Origin: Acanthacorydalis orientalis
Lineage: Eukaryota; Arthropoda; Insecta; Megaloptera; Corydalidae
Direction: 5' to 3'
NCBI GenBank assembly: GCA_034766995.1
Contig: CM068318.1
Location: 4,401,001 to 4,465,000 of the forward strand
DNA length: 64,000 bases
Below the pieces are notes generated by a model. The model ran no database searches. It was not told the DNA's origin and worked only from the letters and a program-made list of their open reading frames with translations. This document shows positions 1-13,086 of the stretch, one piece after another. Within the stretch, counting starts at the first letter, position 1. Every line of letters begins with the position of its first letter. The translations under genes were made by a program, and so were the position numbers.

Positions 1-1398
1 AACTAAAACTAGTGGTTTAATAATCACTTAATATAAAACGTACTATAAATTTAAAAACGTACATTAGGATATCTGGAGGAAGACTTGATGTACCATCGAA
101 ATAGAACACATTATCTTATATTATAAAGCAGTAAATTTGTCTCTCTCTTCGTATGAAACGTAAAAATTCAAGAAATACTGAATCGATTATCATAAGATTT
201 TCACTGTAGAATTTTTTGTTTTCTGCAGATGGATGTAGAGCGAGAAAAGTTGGTATTTTAGAGATATTCGAGAGAGATAAAGAGATTTTTAAAACGTTTA
301 AACTTAAAAAATATATTACTTGAAATTATGAATGGATAGCATAATAATTTCTAAACATTACATAAAATATTGTTAGCTTGGAAAAAAATATTTATAATTT
401 AATATATGTAATTGTTAGAGAGTTGTCAAAATACTTGAAAATAACATTTGATTTGAACTGGCTTAAACGTCATTAAACTGATTTTGATGAGATTGGAGTG
501 TTGGAGTTGTTGCAAGCCAATGGCTTTTATTAACACTAATTGTTGGAGGTTTTGTTAAATCAAATCACGATTTGTATACATGGCGTTGTTTCAGAAAATT
601 ATTACGAAATTTAATCCCGAAATTTAAAATTGAAACGAAATGATTTCAAAAATTGTTTTAAATCACACATTCTTCATATTTGGCTTTTTAAAATTCATTT
701 CATTTAAATGCGTTTAACTAAACAGACTGTACATCAGATTTAAAAGAAAATATATCTTTAATTAAATAACGAGGTATCTTTTCTATCAAACAATATTCGC
801 TTTTGTATGAAGGAGCATTTCCGTTAAGCCACACGTTCCTGAATTGGGAAAAATACACCAATCATCAGTTTATTATTACACCGTCTGATAATACGGTCGA
901 TTATCATTTGATTTTCAAAATTAAATTTTACACGGTAGTCATTAACTCGTATTAGAAATGTTAAAGTTTTTTTTTGTCCAACAAATGATTTTATTTAACA
1001 GTTGTTTGAAACTATTAATAGTTCTCGGTAAGAGAACGTGCAAAAAATATAATAAAAATTCATTTGAATCATGTTACATAAACTGAAATCTTTTTAATAC
1101 ACTGTTTCTGTATCGCGAATCTATTTTTGTTTTGTAATAAAGTACAGCATCATATTTCATATTTTTAATGTCGATCGTTTAAATTCAATTATAAATTATG
1201 TAATTATGTTCGATCCTCACAACTCGTCAGTTCTAAACTCAAACGTATATTGTTCGTCGCGAGATGGTCTTCAACACTTTATCTCCGTCTCATCATCTAA
1301 CACTAATCTCGAATGAGCTATTAAAAAAATCAATCAAATCTTTTTAATTAGATACCTGATAGTGTAAGGTTTAATTGATTTTAGCAACATACATATAC

Positions 1399-1399
<1 letters not shown>

Positions 1400-1453
<54 letters not shown>
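1400..1453. repeat. (TA)n microsatellite
   Basis: About 54 bp of uninterrupted TA, in noncoding DNA 250 bp before the candidate exon. Confidence 0.97.
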
Positions 1454-1456
<3 letters not shown>

Positions 1457-1649
1457 GATGTGTGTATTTTATACATATCTTTTTAAATTAAGATAGTTCA
1501 TAAATTTTAAATTATATACTCTATATATTTTATCTTCACGTTTATATTTATTATTAAGAATATGTATTATTAAAATAATTGAACAAAATTATGTCTTTGT
1601 AAAAATAACCATGTAATTTTTGAACCCATCTTATTATAATTTCTTTGTT

Positions 1650-1688
1650 CTCTCTCTCTCTCTCTTACTCTTTATATATATATATATA
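1650..1688. repeat. (TC)n and (TA)n run forming the acceptor pyrimidine tract
   Basis: A TC run (1650-1664) followed by TA (1672-1688), immediately before TTTTTTACAG. It may act as the polypyrimidine tract of the exon at 1700. Confidence 0.8.
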
Positions 1689-1699
1689 ATTTTTTACAG

Positions 1700-1799
1700 C
1701 CTATTCAAATTATTGGTCAATTTAATAATCAAAATTTTCATGCAAAAAGTGCAAGTGTAACACTGTTCAACGATGTAAATAATTATACACCTTTCAGAG
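1700..1799 (+). CDS. pnt: Candidate internal exon of pointed upstream of the MAPK-site exon
   Basis: A 100-bp exon candidate bounded by TTTTTTACAG at 1690-1699 and the donor GTACGT starting at 1800. Read from phase 0 at 1700 it is open for 33 codons and leaves one G at 1799. That G joins the AC at 7828 to make Asp, in frame with [11 protein letters not shown] of the next exon. The other two frames are closed, by TAA and TAA. The peptide (PIQIIGQFNNQNFHAKS...NNYTPFR) is rich in Asn, Gln and Phe. I do not recognise it, and N-terminal regions of Ets1/Pointed proteins diverge between orders. Support is splice-site quality plus frame compatibility only. An AT-rich frame this short has a modest chance of being open by accident, so this is a candidate rather than a firm exon. 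Confidence 0.5.
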
Positions 1800-3297
1800 G
1801 TACGTTTCGTATTGAATAATATTAAATATGCAAGATGCAGGCAGTAAGTTATGAATATGCTCGTATATTGGTACTTGAATGTTTATTTTGTATTCGTATA
1901 AGTTTTTTTAAAAAACAAATAAATTAAAAGGGTAATAATATACGACTGGAAATGTTGTAAAATAAATGAGATTTTCAGATAAAAGTTATGGATTTTAAGA
2001 TTTTTTACCATATTTTAGTATGCTATGAAGGTCAAACAAACTTTTTTTTGAGAATTCTATTAAATAATTGTTAGTACATTTACATTAGTTAGTAAATCCA
2101 GTGACATGAATTCCAGAAAGAATCAGTAGCTTTGTTCTTCTGATTCCTCTTTTCAGTGTATCCTCGAATATTACAGGCTTAATAATATAAAAGCTAAGCA
2201 TTGACGTTTCCTTCTTTTTCCAAATTTTTTCACACAAGCTCTTCAATCATTTCACTCGAGGTTCTAATTTAACCTGAAATATCAGTTTACTTGAATTAAA
2301 ATTGTATCTTATCTTACATTCAAATCCTTCTTCTCGACATTTTTCTGTTTATAAAACGATCAATGAAAAACTACTGTGGGTTCCACTATTCATTTATTTT
2401 TAAAAGTGAATTTAACGATAGTTTTCAATATAACTTTTTCTTAGTGTTAGAATCTGCGAATATTATTTGTACATTTGATATCTTTCCCAGCAAATATACA
2501 GTTTCATCGCTACCATTGAATCGTTCGAAAAGTAATAAATATACTTAATTTGTTGTAACTGAATATCAGCCTTCAGTTCTTCGTTGTGAATGACTGTCAG
2601 TCGTCTGTCACGGGATGCGTCATCAAATGATTCATCTTCTGATGCAAATTTTTTGAACCGTCTTCAATAATGTGCATTCACTCATTGTATCTTTATTAAA
2701 TGCCGCGCATACATTCTATACAGCTTTTGTACAAGTTCATAAGTAAATACATAAGAATAACTGCAATTCGAGTAATCATTTTTCTATACTTTATACTATT
2801 TTTCAATCCTTCCCGGCACTCATTCAGTCTTTTGTGATTTATTTCCACAAGCACCCATGAATGTTAACAAATATTCACAATTCACAAGTTTTACATAATT
2901 GTCCTTAAATTATTAATTTAGCAAATATTACACTTCATACATTATTTTTGATAAAATTAAAATAAATTATACATACACTGTAGTTACAAATTAGTTACAA
3001 CTTGTTATTTTTATAATAATAAGTAGAATAAAAATAAAGACAGTTAAATCTAATTAAGTGTGTAAATTGTAAGCGTGCTAACTTATGTTTATTTTTTGCC
3101 CATTTAGTGTATTTTTCAGATATAATTTAATTGATGCCTTAATTATTTTTTCGGCATGCATTTTAAAGAACGTTTTTTTTTTAAATAGAAAATGCTATAC
3201 TTTTACTTAATACTAGGTAAGTTTTGGTCTTTTGTTCGTTACCTATTGGATCTGTACACCTGCTTAATAGCGATCATATTTGAAATTGCATTCGATT

Positions 3298-3298
<1 letters not shown>

Positions 3299-3351
<53 letters not shown>

Positions 3352-3359
3352 ATGTGTGT
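3299..3359. repeat. (TA)n(TG)n compound microsatellite
   Basis: TA to about 3337, then TG with one TATG break. Confidence 0.97.
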
Positions 3360-6300
3360 AATATTGTATTATGCTCAAATATTTCAGAAACGTGCGTCAT
3401 TCTGCCGCACGTTCGCGACGCGCGTGCGTAAATCGCCTAACCTTGAATTTCGATGGACACACCAATTGAATAATAAATTGACATATTGTTAATTTAGTTA
3501 CGGCCGCCGAGTGCGGGTTCAATCAATGGCCGCTGTCATTTATATTATCATATATCAAGCATATAAGCATCGTTCAATAGAGCCATCATACTTCTGTACA
3601 TGTTAACGTTCGTTCTCAATGACATCGAACAATGCATACATTTTTGTATTACTTTTTTTTTTCTCTTTCGATATTAATTGTTAACAAAGAAACTATCGTG
3701 CACGGTCTGTACAGTTTTTTTTTTCATTACGAATCGGCTCGTGTAAAATGAAAACCGAAATTTTGATTTATTTTTTGTTGTAGTTGTGGATAAGCGGCTT
3801 CGATTAGTTTCGTTATCTAAACATGGTATTGTTCTTCATAGAATTCAGTTTTCAGTAGAGATCGAATCTTTTTCCAGCAGGAATGCTACAACGATTGGGA
3901 GATAAATCGCATTTATTTTTGTACACTCTAATTATTTCATATGTTTTGTAGGATTAATTTGTGAATAATAGTGTTTTTATTAAAAACACTGTTAAATTTA
4001 TTTATTACAATATAACTTGTGAAACGAAGTTAAGAAAATTAGTAGTTATATCTTGTTAATAATTAAAAAAAGATTTAGTATTTTATTGGAATGTCTTAGG
4101 AAACGTTTTTTTATTCTGTTCTTTTAATAATATACGCTTTTCAAATGATTCTTGTTGAAAATGATGTTTTGTTTAATTATTTTTTTATGCAACTTTACAA
4201 CTTTTTCATTTTATTCACACAAGATTACTGTGCAAACGTTTCATTGATACGAAAACAATTATAAAGCTACTATTTACTACCTTGCTTCTTAGGATCGTAA
4301 TTTTTACAAAATAAAAATTATCTTTAGATTCCTAATCTGTTAATAGTCATATATTTTTTTTAAAAAAACAACATCCAAATGTTCTAATCTACTTTTCTCC
4401 GAATGACAATTATTTTTATACTTTCAGTTAGTAATAAATAACCCGAAAACACTACTGACTCGGCTCAATCTTTCACAGATATACGCCAAACCGTCGTTTC
4501 TTGAAATTTCGGTCGAACTCCGCTTATTGCTTAAAATATATTCAGAATGTTAAACTAATAGTCTGATATTCTCTCAGCCGCATGAGATATTGAATAGACT
4601 TATGCGACTATTATCAAGAAAAAACATCTCGATATCCGTGATTGGTTACAATTTGTATGAAATTGACAGACACGAATTTCAAATGTGTATTCGAAGAAAT
4701 TTAATAATATCTTGACATTGAAACCACTCACGATGGATACGAAATTCAAACAGATTTAATAGACACATGAAGAATATTTAAATCTGTTATAACTGTATGC
4801 ATAATACACATCAGTTTCGTGACAATCGATACTTGTATGAATATATACAGTTTTACAGTGTGTAATATTTTTTTTTTTGGTCACATGAAATTCGATTTAT
4901 GATTTAAATGAAATTCAGATTTGAACATTTCATTCGAACGAAATCGTAATTCAGTATTATCTCAATTCTGTCATTCTATTATTGTATATTTTTTGTACGG
5001 TACTTGTGATACGGTATTTTTATTTAAATTTAATGTATTGGCAAAAATTGATGATGAACGTATTTGTCATATTTCAATAATTTAACTTTGATTCAATTAT
5101 AATTTTACATGTGTCTACGAGAAATTGTTTTGATTAAATAAATATGATGGGGAAAAATCAGAAGTGGCTGTAGTTTCGGAATAAAGTAGTTTATTTATTT
5201 AAATTTTTAAGGAGAAAGTTGCAAAATTGTATAGCTTAGCTTTTGAATCTTCATGATAATCATTTTGCAGCAGAATTTTTGATACATTTTCATGCTATTT
5301 AGATAATACTTGTGTAATAATTGTAATGCAAGAATAAAAAAAATCTGATATCCTCACTTTAGTCCACTGACTTGTAAGCATTATATTTCTGGGGTATATA
5401 GACTGCTTTGAAACTGTATGTTATGGTGTTTGATTATTTTTCATATCATCTGATAATACAAAAAAACTCATTTTTTAACATAGTACGATTTCATTCAGAG
5501 GAAGCTTCAGCTGTATTGGGAATAGAGGAGAGTTTGAATTCATTGTTTTCAATGTATGCTTTTAGCGAATTCGTAAGGAATCCATTTATCCAGAATTTTC
5601 AATTTATAAATTGCTATGAGGTGGTCAAGGTGATCGTATGATACACATAACTAAATGATCATCATATGATGATTATCTTTCGAATGACATATTATTTAAA
5701 TATAAAATTGTTTGGGTAATGTAGAAAAAATTCATGTGTAGACAAAAAACGATATTTTATATGCACTTAACTAATGTGATAGTATTATTTATATTGTCTT
5801 CTTTATATAGATTTTTGAACTGAAAAAAATATAAATAGATGCAAGTAATTAAAAGGCAAGGGAATGAATCAGATACAATATCTGTTTATATGTATGAGCA
5901 ATCTGTAAACTCTGACTTTATAAGGATTCTTCGCAATAGTTCAGCATTGTTTTCAAAGAACAAGTGCTCATCAATTAATATGATATTGATTGATATATGC
6001 CTGTGAGTGCTGTTTTGCATGAAACCATATAGAAATACATGGTTCGATTTCATTACGTCGATCGTGTGCCTCGTACATTTCGTTAACGTACGAAGTTATC
6101 ACCTTACAAACTTTGTTGTGTACTTGATGAGCCGATGCGTCATATGCTAAACGAGTACGCATATGGCATCTAACTGATCAGTTTGTATTAATAAAGTGAT
6201 TAGCATAATTATTATGGTCACAATGTGCTATTGGACTATAGCGTATAATTTTGTTTAATACTGATATTTCAATCGTCGATTATTCGTGTCGATAATGAAT

Positions 6301-6399
6301 GTAATTTGTCGAAAATATATGTACATAAATAATCTTCGGTATGTTTTAGTATCAGCGTATTTTCTTTCCTAATTGATCTGGATGTCAAGCTTTTGATTA

Positions 6400-6402
<3 letters not shown>

Positions 6403-6450
<48 letters not shown>
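6403..6450. repeat. (TA)n microsatellite
   Basis: About 48 bp, uninterrupted. Confidence 0.97.
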
Positions 6451-6454
<4 letters not shown>

Positions 6455-7090
6455 GAAGTAGAATTCAATCCGGTGTTCTTTATTAACCTTCAATCAGTTA
6501 AAAAAACATTTGATAGGATTTTCAGCGTCGCGATACTATTAGAATAACTTATCAGTTGAGATGTTTTCCGGTACAATTATAGTTTGATATTGCAGCAAAA
6601 TTCGAGCTTATTACAAACGAACGAATGCCACAAACACTACTAAAATATTTTAATAAAGAAAATTTGGATCATTTTTATTTGATTGTCATCGTTTTGGAAT
6701 TTATTTCTTTGCATACAAAAAGAGTATTATAATTAAAATCAGGTACTCTTATCTATCATTATTTCCGAATCGAATATATGTTACCGAATCTGTTTCAGTT
6801 GTAGTTTTAATTAATTTTATCTCTCTTTTATAACTGAAATATTTGTGTACATTCTACATCATTTTCGATTTCAGTCGTTTCAAATTACAAAACAAAGACG
6901 AATATAATTTCGAATAAAACATTTATATAAAGAAACGTTGTTACTATTAAATAAAAATCATGTTTTTTTTTCAAAAGGCTGAGTATTCATTTAAAATTTT
7001 GATTTAATCTTAATAGTCCGTACATACATAATTTCTCATAATTTTAATACATACTTGTATACATGTGTATGTATTATATATTTTAATATA

Positions 7091-7161
7091 TACATATAGG
7101 TAGATATATTTATTTATATGTATATATATATATATATATACATATATGTATATATATTTAT

Positions 7162-7226
<65 letters not shown>

Positions 7227-7230
7227 TATA
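7091..7230. repeat. Compound (TA)n with duplicated ATTTATTTATATGTATATA block
   Basis: A TA tract in which the interrupted segment ATTTATTTATATGTATATA occurs twice (about 7109 and 7157). The last TA run is about 50 bp long. Confidence 0.93.
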
Positions 7231-7696
7231 TGTACATATGCTCCTCTACTACTAAATTATGTGCTTGAATATTAAATTATATTTATCTTTTTAATTTTAT
7301 AGTCTGTGATGTTTCCATAATAAAAAACAAAAGACAACTGTGTCCATGGTAACTACTTGTTTATTTATTGAAAAGATTGATTCGTAGATACGCAGCGTTA
7401 TTTTTGAAGAAGATACAGTTTATAACAAAAAATAGTATTAAGTTGCATACAATTTTGTGAATCTTGATCTTGTGTGTGTGTGTTTTTATTATTATTACTA
7501 TGTGTTATTCTGACGAACATCTTATTACATACGTCAATACATAATTATATTAGAAACAAACGAACGAAAAAACAGTTGGATGTTGTTTCAAAAGTCAAAA
7601 GTGTATGAGAAGTGTATTTGGTCTGTTGTGTGTTAAAACTAAAATTTAATAAAACTATATATATATAATGTATAAGAGTGTTCTGTTCTTGTGTGT

Positions 7697-7698
<2 letters not shown>

Positions 7699-7750
<52 letters not shown>
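7699..7750. repeat. (TA)n microsatellite
   Basis: About 52 bp, ending 77 bp before the acceptor of the MAPK-site exon. Confidence 0.97.
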
Positions 7751-7752
<2 letters not shown>

Positions 7753-7827
7753 TTGGGTATGTTAAAGTTTTATTTTACATATATTGTTTTATTTTCATTG
7801 CTAATATTTCGTATATTCGTTTTGCAG

Positions 7828-7944
7828 ACATCCCGACGCAGGTGCCTCCCCTGACGCCGGGCACAAACAAGAAAATGACGGAGGCACTCAAGCTGTCGTT
7901 CGCGTCCTGGGAGAAGGAGCAGGTGCGGCTTAACATCACCAAAG
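7828..7944 (+). CDS. pnt: pointed exon: MAPK phosphorylation site and pre-PNT helix
   Basis: Internal exon of 117 bp, phase 1 at both ends (TTTGCAG before 7828, donor GTCAGT from 7945). It encodes [20 protein letters not shown], then a helix containing [15 protein letters not shown]. This matches the segment of Ets1/Ets2 and Drosophila PntP2 just before the Pointed domain. The PLTP motif (Thr codon 7854-7856) corresponds to the single MAP-kinase target threonine, Thr38 in Ets1 and Thr151 in PntP2. Phosphorylation there by ERK/Rolled switches on trans-activation downstream of EGFR/Ras. The exon is strikingly GC-rich against its flanks, as expected for constrained coding sequence. It belongs only to the long P2-type transcript. 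A long (TA)n tract ends about 77 bp before the acceptor. Confidence 0.95.
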
Positions 7945-9119
7945 GTCAGTGCACACCGTATACACGTACAAAACATTTATACGAGGCAATCTATCCACGC
8001 TGTATTACCTACCACTACACTTGCAATAATAATTAATGACTCTTTGTGCTCCATGTTAGCTTTATAATTACGCGATCATGAGATATATAGATACATACAT
8101 ACGTATATGCAATTCGCTCTGTACAGATCGCATAGAGGAATTGTAGTTTATATTATATCTGTTATGATAAAGATGATTTCTATTTGCTTCTCGGCTGGGT
8201 GTTTTAATTTCTGACTCGGATGGTTCGGTGGTCTTTTGTCGGTTCAGTTCGTATTATCTGTAGAGATTTTTTTTTTATTTTCTATTCAACGAGCAATATA
8301 TCAATATAATATAGTTTGTGTTCTCTAATATGGAGTCAATTATTATTTTAAAGAGTACTTATTTGATAGAATATGTACAGATGTCATTAACTATATAAGA
8401 TATGCCTTTAAGTGATGTTTATTGTACACTTTTTATATAAAAAACGTTTGTTATATATTTGTGAACATTGGAAAACCATTCGTAAGATTCTGAAATCAGT
8501 TATTAAACCACAGAAATGTAACGTTTAATATAATTGTTGGATGTTATTGGTAAAGGAAAGCATTTTAGAAGATATTGTCTACTCTTTAAAGAAAAATTAT
8601 CATTTATTATAAACAGTGTTATTTGTAAAATATAAAAATGCTCTTAAAAATATGACAGGAAACTATATATCTATTAAATAACTAGCTGTTTACATCGTTC
8701 CATTATTAGTTATGTTTTTTTAATTTATTGTTGTTTTCGCATTTACTGGCCGATCGGTTTTTAGATGTTGTAAGCAAGGGAATAAAAATAAAACTTAACC
8801 ATTTAATAATTCACGGAAATGAAAACGATTTTTCAAGAAAATATTTATTTTCTTGTCTAATATGCTTTATATTTTTTATATATTTATAATATGTTCTTGA
8901 TGATTCGTATAAAACAAAACATTAAATATTGTACTTTTAAGTTTGAAAAGTGGATTTTTGATATTTTCAATAAACTATTGTTGAGAATTGCTATGTATTT
9001 TCAATCGAAATTTATTAAACAGAACGAATTCACACGTATCGAAAACTTTAGTATCTCGGCCGTAGAATGTAAGTGTATTTCGCGTGTGCCATTGTCTATT
9101 TTTTTATTAATATACATTT

Positions 9120-9310
9120 TGTTCACCTACGAGCGATCATCGTACCTGATTGTCATTAAAACAGGAAACGACCTGCTGATCGCATTGTGCACTAGCGCGC
9201 GCGCCATCAGCTCCAGGAATTACCGGAAGTCGGGGGGTGACAGTCGTAGTTTCCGTTCGATTCATAGCCAGTGTCGTGTAACATACCAGCATCCGGACTT
9301 CATCTGATCC
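9120..9310. promoter_or_regulatory. GC-rich intronic island with ETS-site cluster
   Basis: About 190 bp of much higher GC than its surroundings. It contains a full ETS consensus ACCGGAAGT at 9222-9230. Further GGA(A/T) cores lie nearby on both strands (ACAGGAAAC, CCAGGAATT, GTTTCCG, CATCCGG). Reading frames cross it on both strands but none has a domain or paired splice sites. An enhancer bound by an ETS factor, possibly Pointed itself, is the simplest inference; function is not shown by sequence alone. Confidence 0.35.
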
Positions 9311-12300
9311 ATGTTTATGTACACACACACACGTACTTGTATGTGTAACATGTAACGAATCCATTATAGGCTTTGATTGTATCAAAATAGAAATAAACAT
9401 CGCGTTATATATAATGTTCGCATCGATATTATCTCATTTATTCATTATGTCTGTACCTCATGCGAATATGTACATAATTACAGTATTTTATTAACGTGGA
9501 CTTTAAATAATTATGAGAGCAGGATTTTGTTTCAACCTGTTATTTGATAAACGTTGATTAATAAATAATTTATTTGATGTGTTTTCTGCTTATCTGTAGC
9601 TGCCTGTTTATTCATTTCGAACGACACTGCAGTTTTCGTGTGCGAATAACACTGAACGTAATTATTATAATGGTTATTTTATTATCTTTTAAAATCAAAT
9701 TCTCTCGAATACATGATTTATAAAAACGAAAAAAAAGATTACACATAATTTTCTCCCAAAAAATACATCAACCGGCCACTGTCTTATTTATTTGATTTGT
9801 AGTTATTTGTTCATAAAGAATAAAAATATAAAGTTTAACAATAACGTGTTTTTAAAGTAAACTGGCTGGAGGGGGGTTTTTAGAAAGTTTTTTGTGTATT
9901 TATGGAAAGAAAATTTATCATTTTATTCAGATATGGAATAAAAATGTGTCTGTATAGAAAATCTTAAAAAAATATATTCAAAGTGAAAGATTACACATCA
10001 GAAATTTAATATGTGGAGAAACATAATTTAAAGATCGTACTTTCATTTACAGCAATCTTTTTATAGTCGATACTAAAAGAGCACATATTATGAACTTTAG
10101 TGGTTTAAGACGTTTACAATCCTAAACTATTTATCAATAAATCAATATCTTTTTATATACACTTTGCTGTCGGAGTGGTCTGAAGATTTTTTTTCTTATT
10201 TGTATATAGCAAGTAATCTTTGAAACTTATTAATATTAGCATACATTTTATTTTGTATAACATTGAGCCTATATATGTTTTTAATTAAATAAACGATATG
10301 TATAATAATAGTAATAATAATTAAACATATCTAGTCGTGCGTATGAGACATAATGGATTTCATATTTCATTCCGATGTTGGAAATATTTTTGGATATCAG
10401 AAGTTTTCTACTACGGCAAACAAATGTGTAAAAAAGAAATCACTTGTCATTTTCAATATTTCTATTTTATATCGGCTTTTAAATAGAGTTGAATCACCTA
10501 ACTGCTTTGATGTCGCCGTCCGTGTTTCTCTTCTTCTATTCTATTTTTATAATACATCGTTGTATTTCATATGTACACGAGTACATAAGAGATACTGAAC
10601 TCAAGAATTCAATTCGAATCGTTCGAATGTCGCACAGTCTGTATTCACTTCATGAATCTAACACAATGTAGGCAAACATATCGAACGAAAATATTTTATT
10701 GAAACCGACATTTACATACGTAATTATTATCGAATAGAGGTATGCTCGCAAATAAAAATCAAACGAACTGGATGTTTTCTCGAGTGGATCGTGTCAGGAT
10801 TGTATGAGACGACTGAGAGCACGCAAAAAAATACTAAACAAGACTGACATCTTTTACATCTTAAGATTATACACATTGTCTACACAGAAATCGAATGTCT
10901 TGTTAAGAACTTTTTTAAATACAAAAATATTTAAAATGTATTTACCAATAAGAAAAAATAAAATCTATAACGTTGTGTGGATTTTTGAAAAAATAATGCC
11001 CAGTTGAAGGTTTGTGTGGTCTGAAAATGATTAACGTTCACGATGACAATTATTACGAGTATACCTAATTTCTCTTAGTAAAATTTTACAGAAAAAAGTT
11101 ATTAAATGCCGTTTATTTAACGTCCAGTACACATTCAATTCAGCTGATGTGTATTATTAAAAAAAACGATGTTAACGATCTTCCATAACATCCGAATGGT
11201 GTCAGATTCAAATTTTAATTGAATTATAAGGCTTATTTGTCTTTCTTCGGTCGTAATAGTCATTATTATAATTATAGCTATTCAGATATATTATGCAGTA
11301 AGAAGCGTCCGAACAGATGAGACAGCCGATGGAAAAAAATCATAGAACGTATCGAGTGTGTATTATTAAACGTTGATTCGATGTGCGTGGCAATACTAAA
11401 GGTAATGAGAAAATGTAAGAAGTCATCGCAAAACGGAAATAATCTCATACGACATGACAACATTCAGTGTCTGATTTGAAGATACGTCTTATGCTACTTT
11501 CTAACCAAATAGACAATCTTTTACAGTAATTCTATTATCAAGTTTCAATTCCGAGACGAATTGACATTTGCTGGTATTTGTAATAGTTAATTTTGTAATT
11601 ATCGATTCGCAGATAAGACGGCTTGACTTTTTTCGCCGGAGTCGACTTATAGGTCATACAAGTTCGAATTCGAGTTATGGCCTCGCTTCTTATGAGACTC
11701 GCGTGTCTATTTTTGATATAGATGATTATCTTTTTTACATTATTTTTGAATATTATTCAAATGTGATTTATAATAATTTGGACTGGATTTACTTCACTCA
11801 TATCTTCTATTGAATATTAATTTTATTCTTTTTTTACAGGTATTTTTTTCTGCGTGACGTTTTTTGTTTAAAAAATAGTTTTGTTTGTGGAAAAATTATA
11901 TCTAAAAACTGTGATAATGCACTTACCGAATAAATTTTAATGCGTATATTTAAATTGTTTAATATTCGTACTGAATTGTTGCATTTGTTTCATTAATAGT
12001 GATAACAATGTAATAACCGATTAATTTGGTTTGTTCTTCAGCAAGTTTAGAGTTCGTTGATAATCTATTTTTCATTATTCTTACTGTCTACTATTTTCAT
12101 TACTGGAATACATTTACATTCATTTGTTAACTTATTATCGTATCAAGGTTGAGATTTTAATTACTGTTAACTGAGAAAATATTTTCTGTACCTTGACACT
12201 CTGATGATCCCTGATGGCATTTTCATAGAATGCTTTTAAACAATAATCAAAAATGATCAATAATGATTTATTAAACATTTTTGATGAGAAAAATTGTGGT

Positions 12301-12517
12301 TTTGTATGGCGAAGAATAGAATTCATTTGTGAACGATTAAAAAGAAATGTTTTTTTAGAAGATAAAACTTGTAGATTTATTTATATGTGTTTATTTATTG
12401 CCAAGGGAAATAAAAACGATGAGGAAAACAAATTGAGTAAGATGCTAAAGAAGTTATTTCCTAACTATATTTCGTTTGAACTAAAATAGGGTGGTTATGT
12501 TGGCTTGAACAGTTCAA

Positions 12518-12519
<2 letters not shown>

Positions 12520-12575
<56 letters not shown>

Positions 12576-12595
12576 TATATGTGTGTGTGTATGTA

Positions 12596-12655
<60 letters not shown>

Positions 12656-12665
12656 TGTATATATG
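12520..12665. repeat. Compound (TA)n(TG)n(TA)n repeat
   Basis: Two long TA runs are separated by TG and TATG motifs, giving near mirror symmetry around about 12585. Confidence 0.95.
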
Positions 12666-12870
12666 AATGTTGTTTACATGTGTATAAATGTCTTATTTGT
12701 CGATGGTAACATTTGAAATTGTATTTAAAGATGTGTGAAAATAGTGTCGCGTCGGTGTGCTTTGAGCGCGCGTGCGTTGCGTCTGTTGTGTACACCCGCT
12801 GTGATAATATTTAACGACAAACACACTGTGTCAACATTTCGTGTAAAATGACCTGTTATATATGTTCGAT

Positions 12871-12896
12871 GAACAATTTGTCCGACAAATTCGTTC
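12871..12896. repeat. Inverted repeat (near-perfect hairpin)
   Basis: A perfect palindrome AATTTGTC-C-GACAAATT (12875-12891) lies inside outer GAAC/GTTC arms (12871-12874 and 12893-12896), with one unpaired base. It lies in a CpG-bearing stretch (about 12740-12925) downstream of a large TA/TG repeat. It could be a dimeric transcription-factor site or a small cruciform; no function is assigned. Confidence 0.5.
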
Positions 12897-13020
12897 GGTT
12901 CTCGAAACGACGTGTACAGGCGACGGTTTTTTTTTATATATGAAAGGTAAAAATTTAAAGAATTCTCTCGTCATACATTAAACACACCCACGTGTGGGGA
13001 TGCAAATATACATGTATCCA

Positions 13021-13022
<2 letters not shown>

Positions 13023-13084
<62 letters not shown>
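13023..13084. repeat. (TA)n microsatellite
   Basis: About 62 bp, uninterrupted. Confidence 0.97.

Positions 13085-13086
<2 letters not shown>

Larger units (their letters stand above)
1..1699. other. Upstream AT-rich noncoding stretch of pointed
   Basis: No credible exon or RNA gene is visible. The stretch holds one long (TA)n tract (about 1400-1453). A pyrimidine run of TC repeats (1650-1664) and a short TA run lead into the acceptor of the candidate exon at 1700. By position this is either the intron upstream of that exon or, if that exon is not real, part of a larger pointed P2 intron. The initiator exon of the long isoform must lie to the left of the window. Confidence 0.5.
1800..7827 (+). 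other. pnt: Intron of pointed, 6.0 kb
   Basis: AT-rich noncoding DNA between the candidate exon and the MAPK-site exon, ending in TTCGTTTTGCAG. It contains (TA)n tracts at 3299, 6403, 7118 and 7699. A CpG-bearing patch at about 3395-3530 includes GCCGCACGTTCGCGACGCGC. A perfect 16-bp palindrome, ATCATCATATGATGAT, sits at 5658-5673. The open frames here, such as 5408-5641, have base composition like the surrounding DNA and no recognisable domain. Confidence 0.6.

Noticed and set aside
229..262. TTCTGCAG followed by ATGGATGTAGAGCGAG, looking like an acceptor plus start
   Set aside because: The frame stops after about ten codons and no donor allows a phase-compatible join.
3192..3492. Open frames with long Tyr-Ile runs, here and at 6269, 7010, 12461, 13143, 26437, 36861, 53745, 56654 and 63584
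   Set aside because: They are translations of (TA)n repeats; no domain, promoter or splice structure.
12253..12489. 78-codon plus-strand frame with a fairly protein-like charged composition
   Set aside because: AT-rich codon choice equals the background, there is no recognisable domain or splice sites, and it ends next to a TA repeat.
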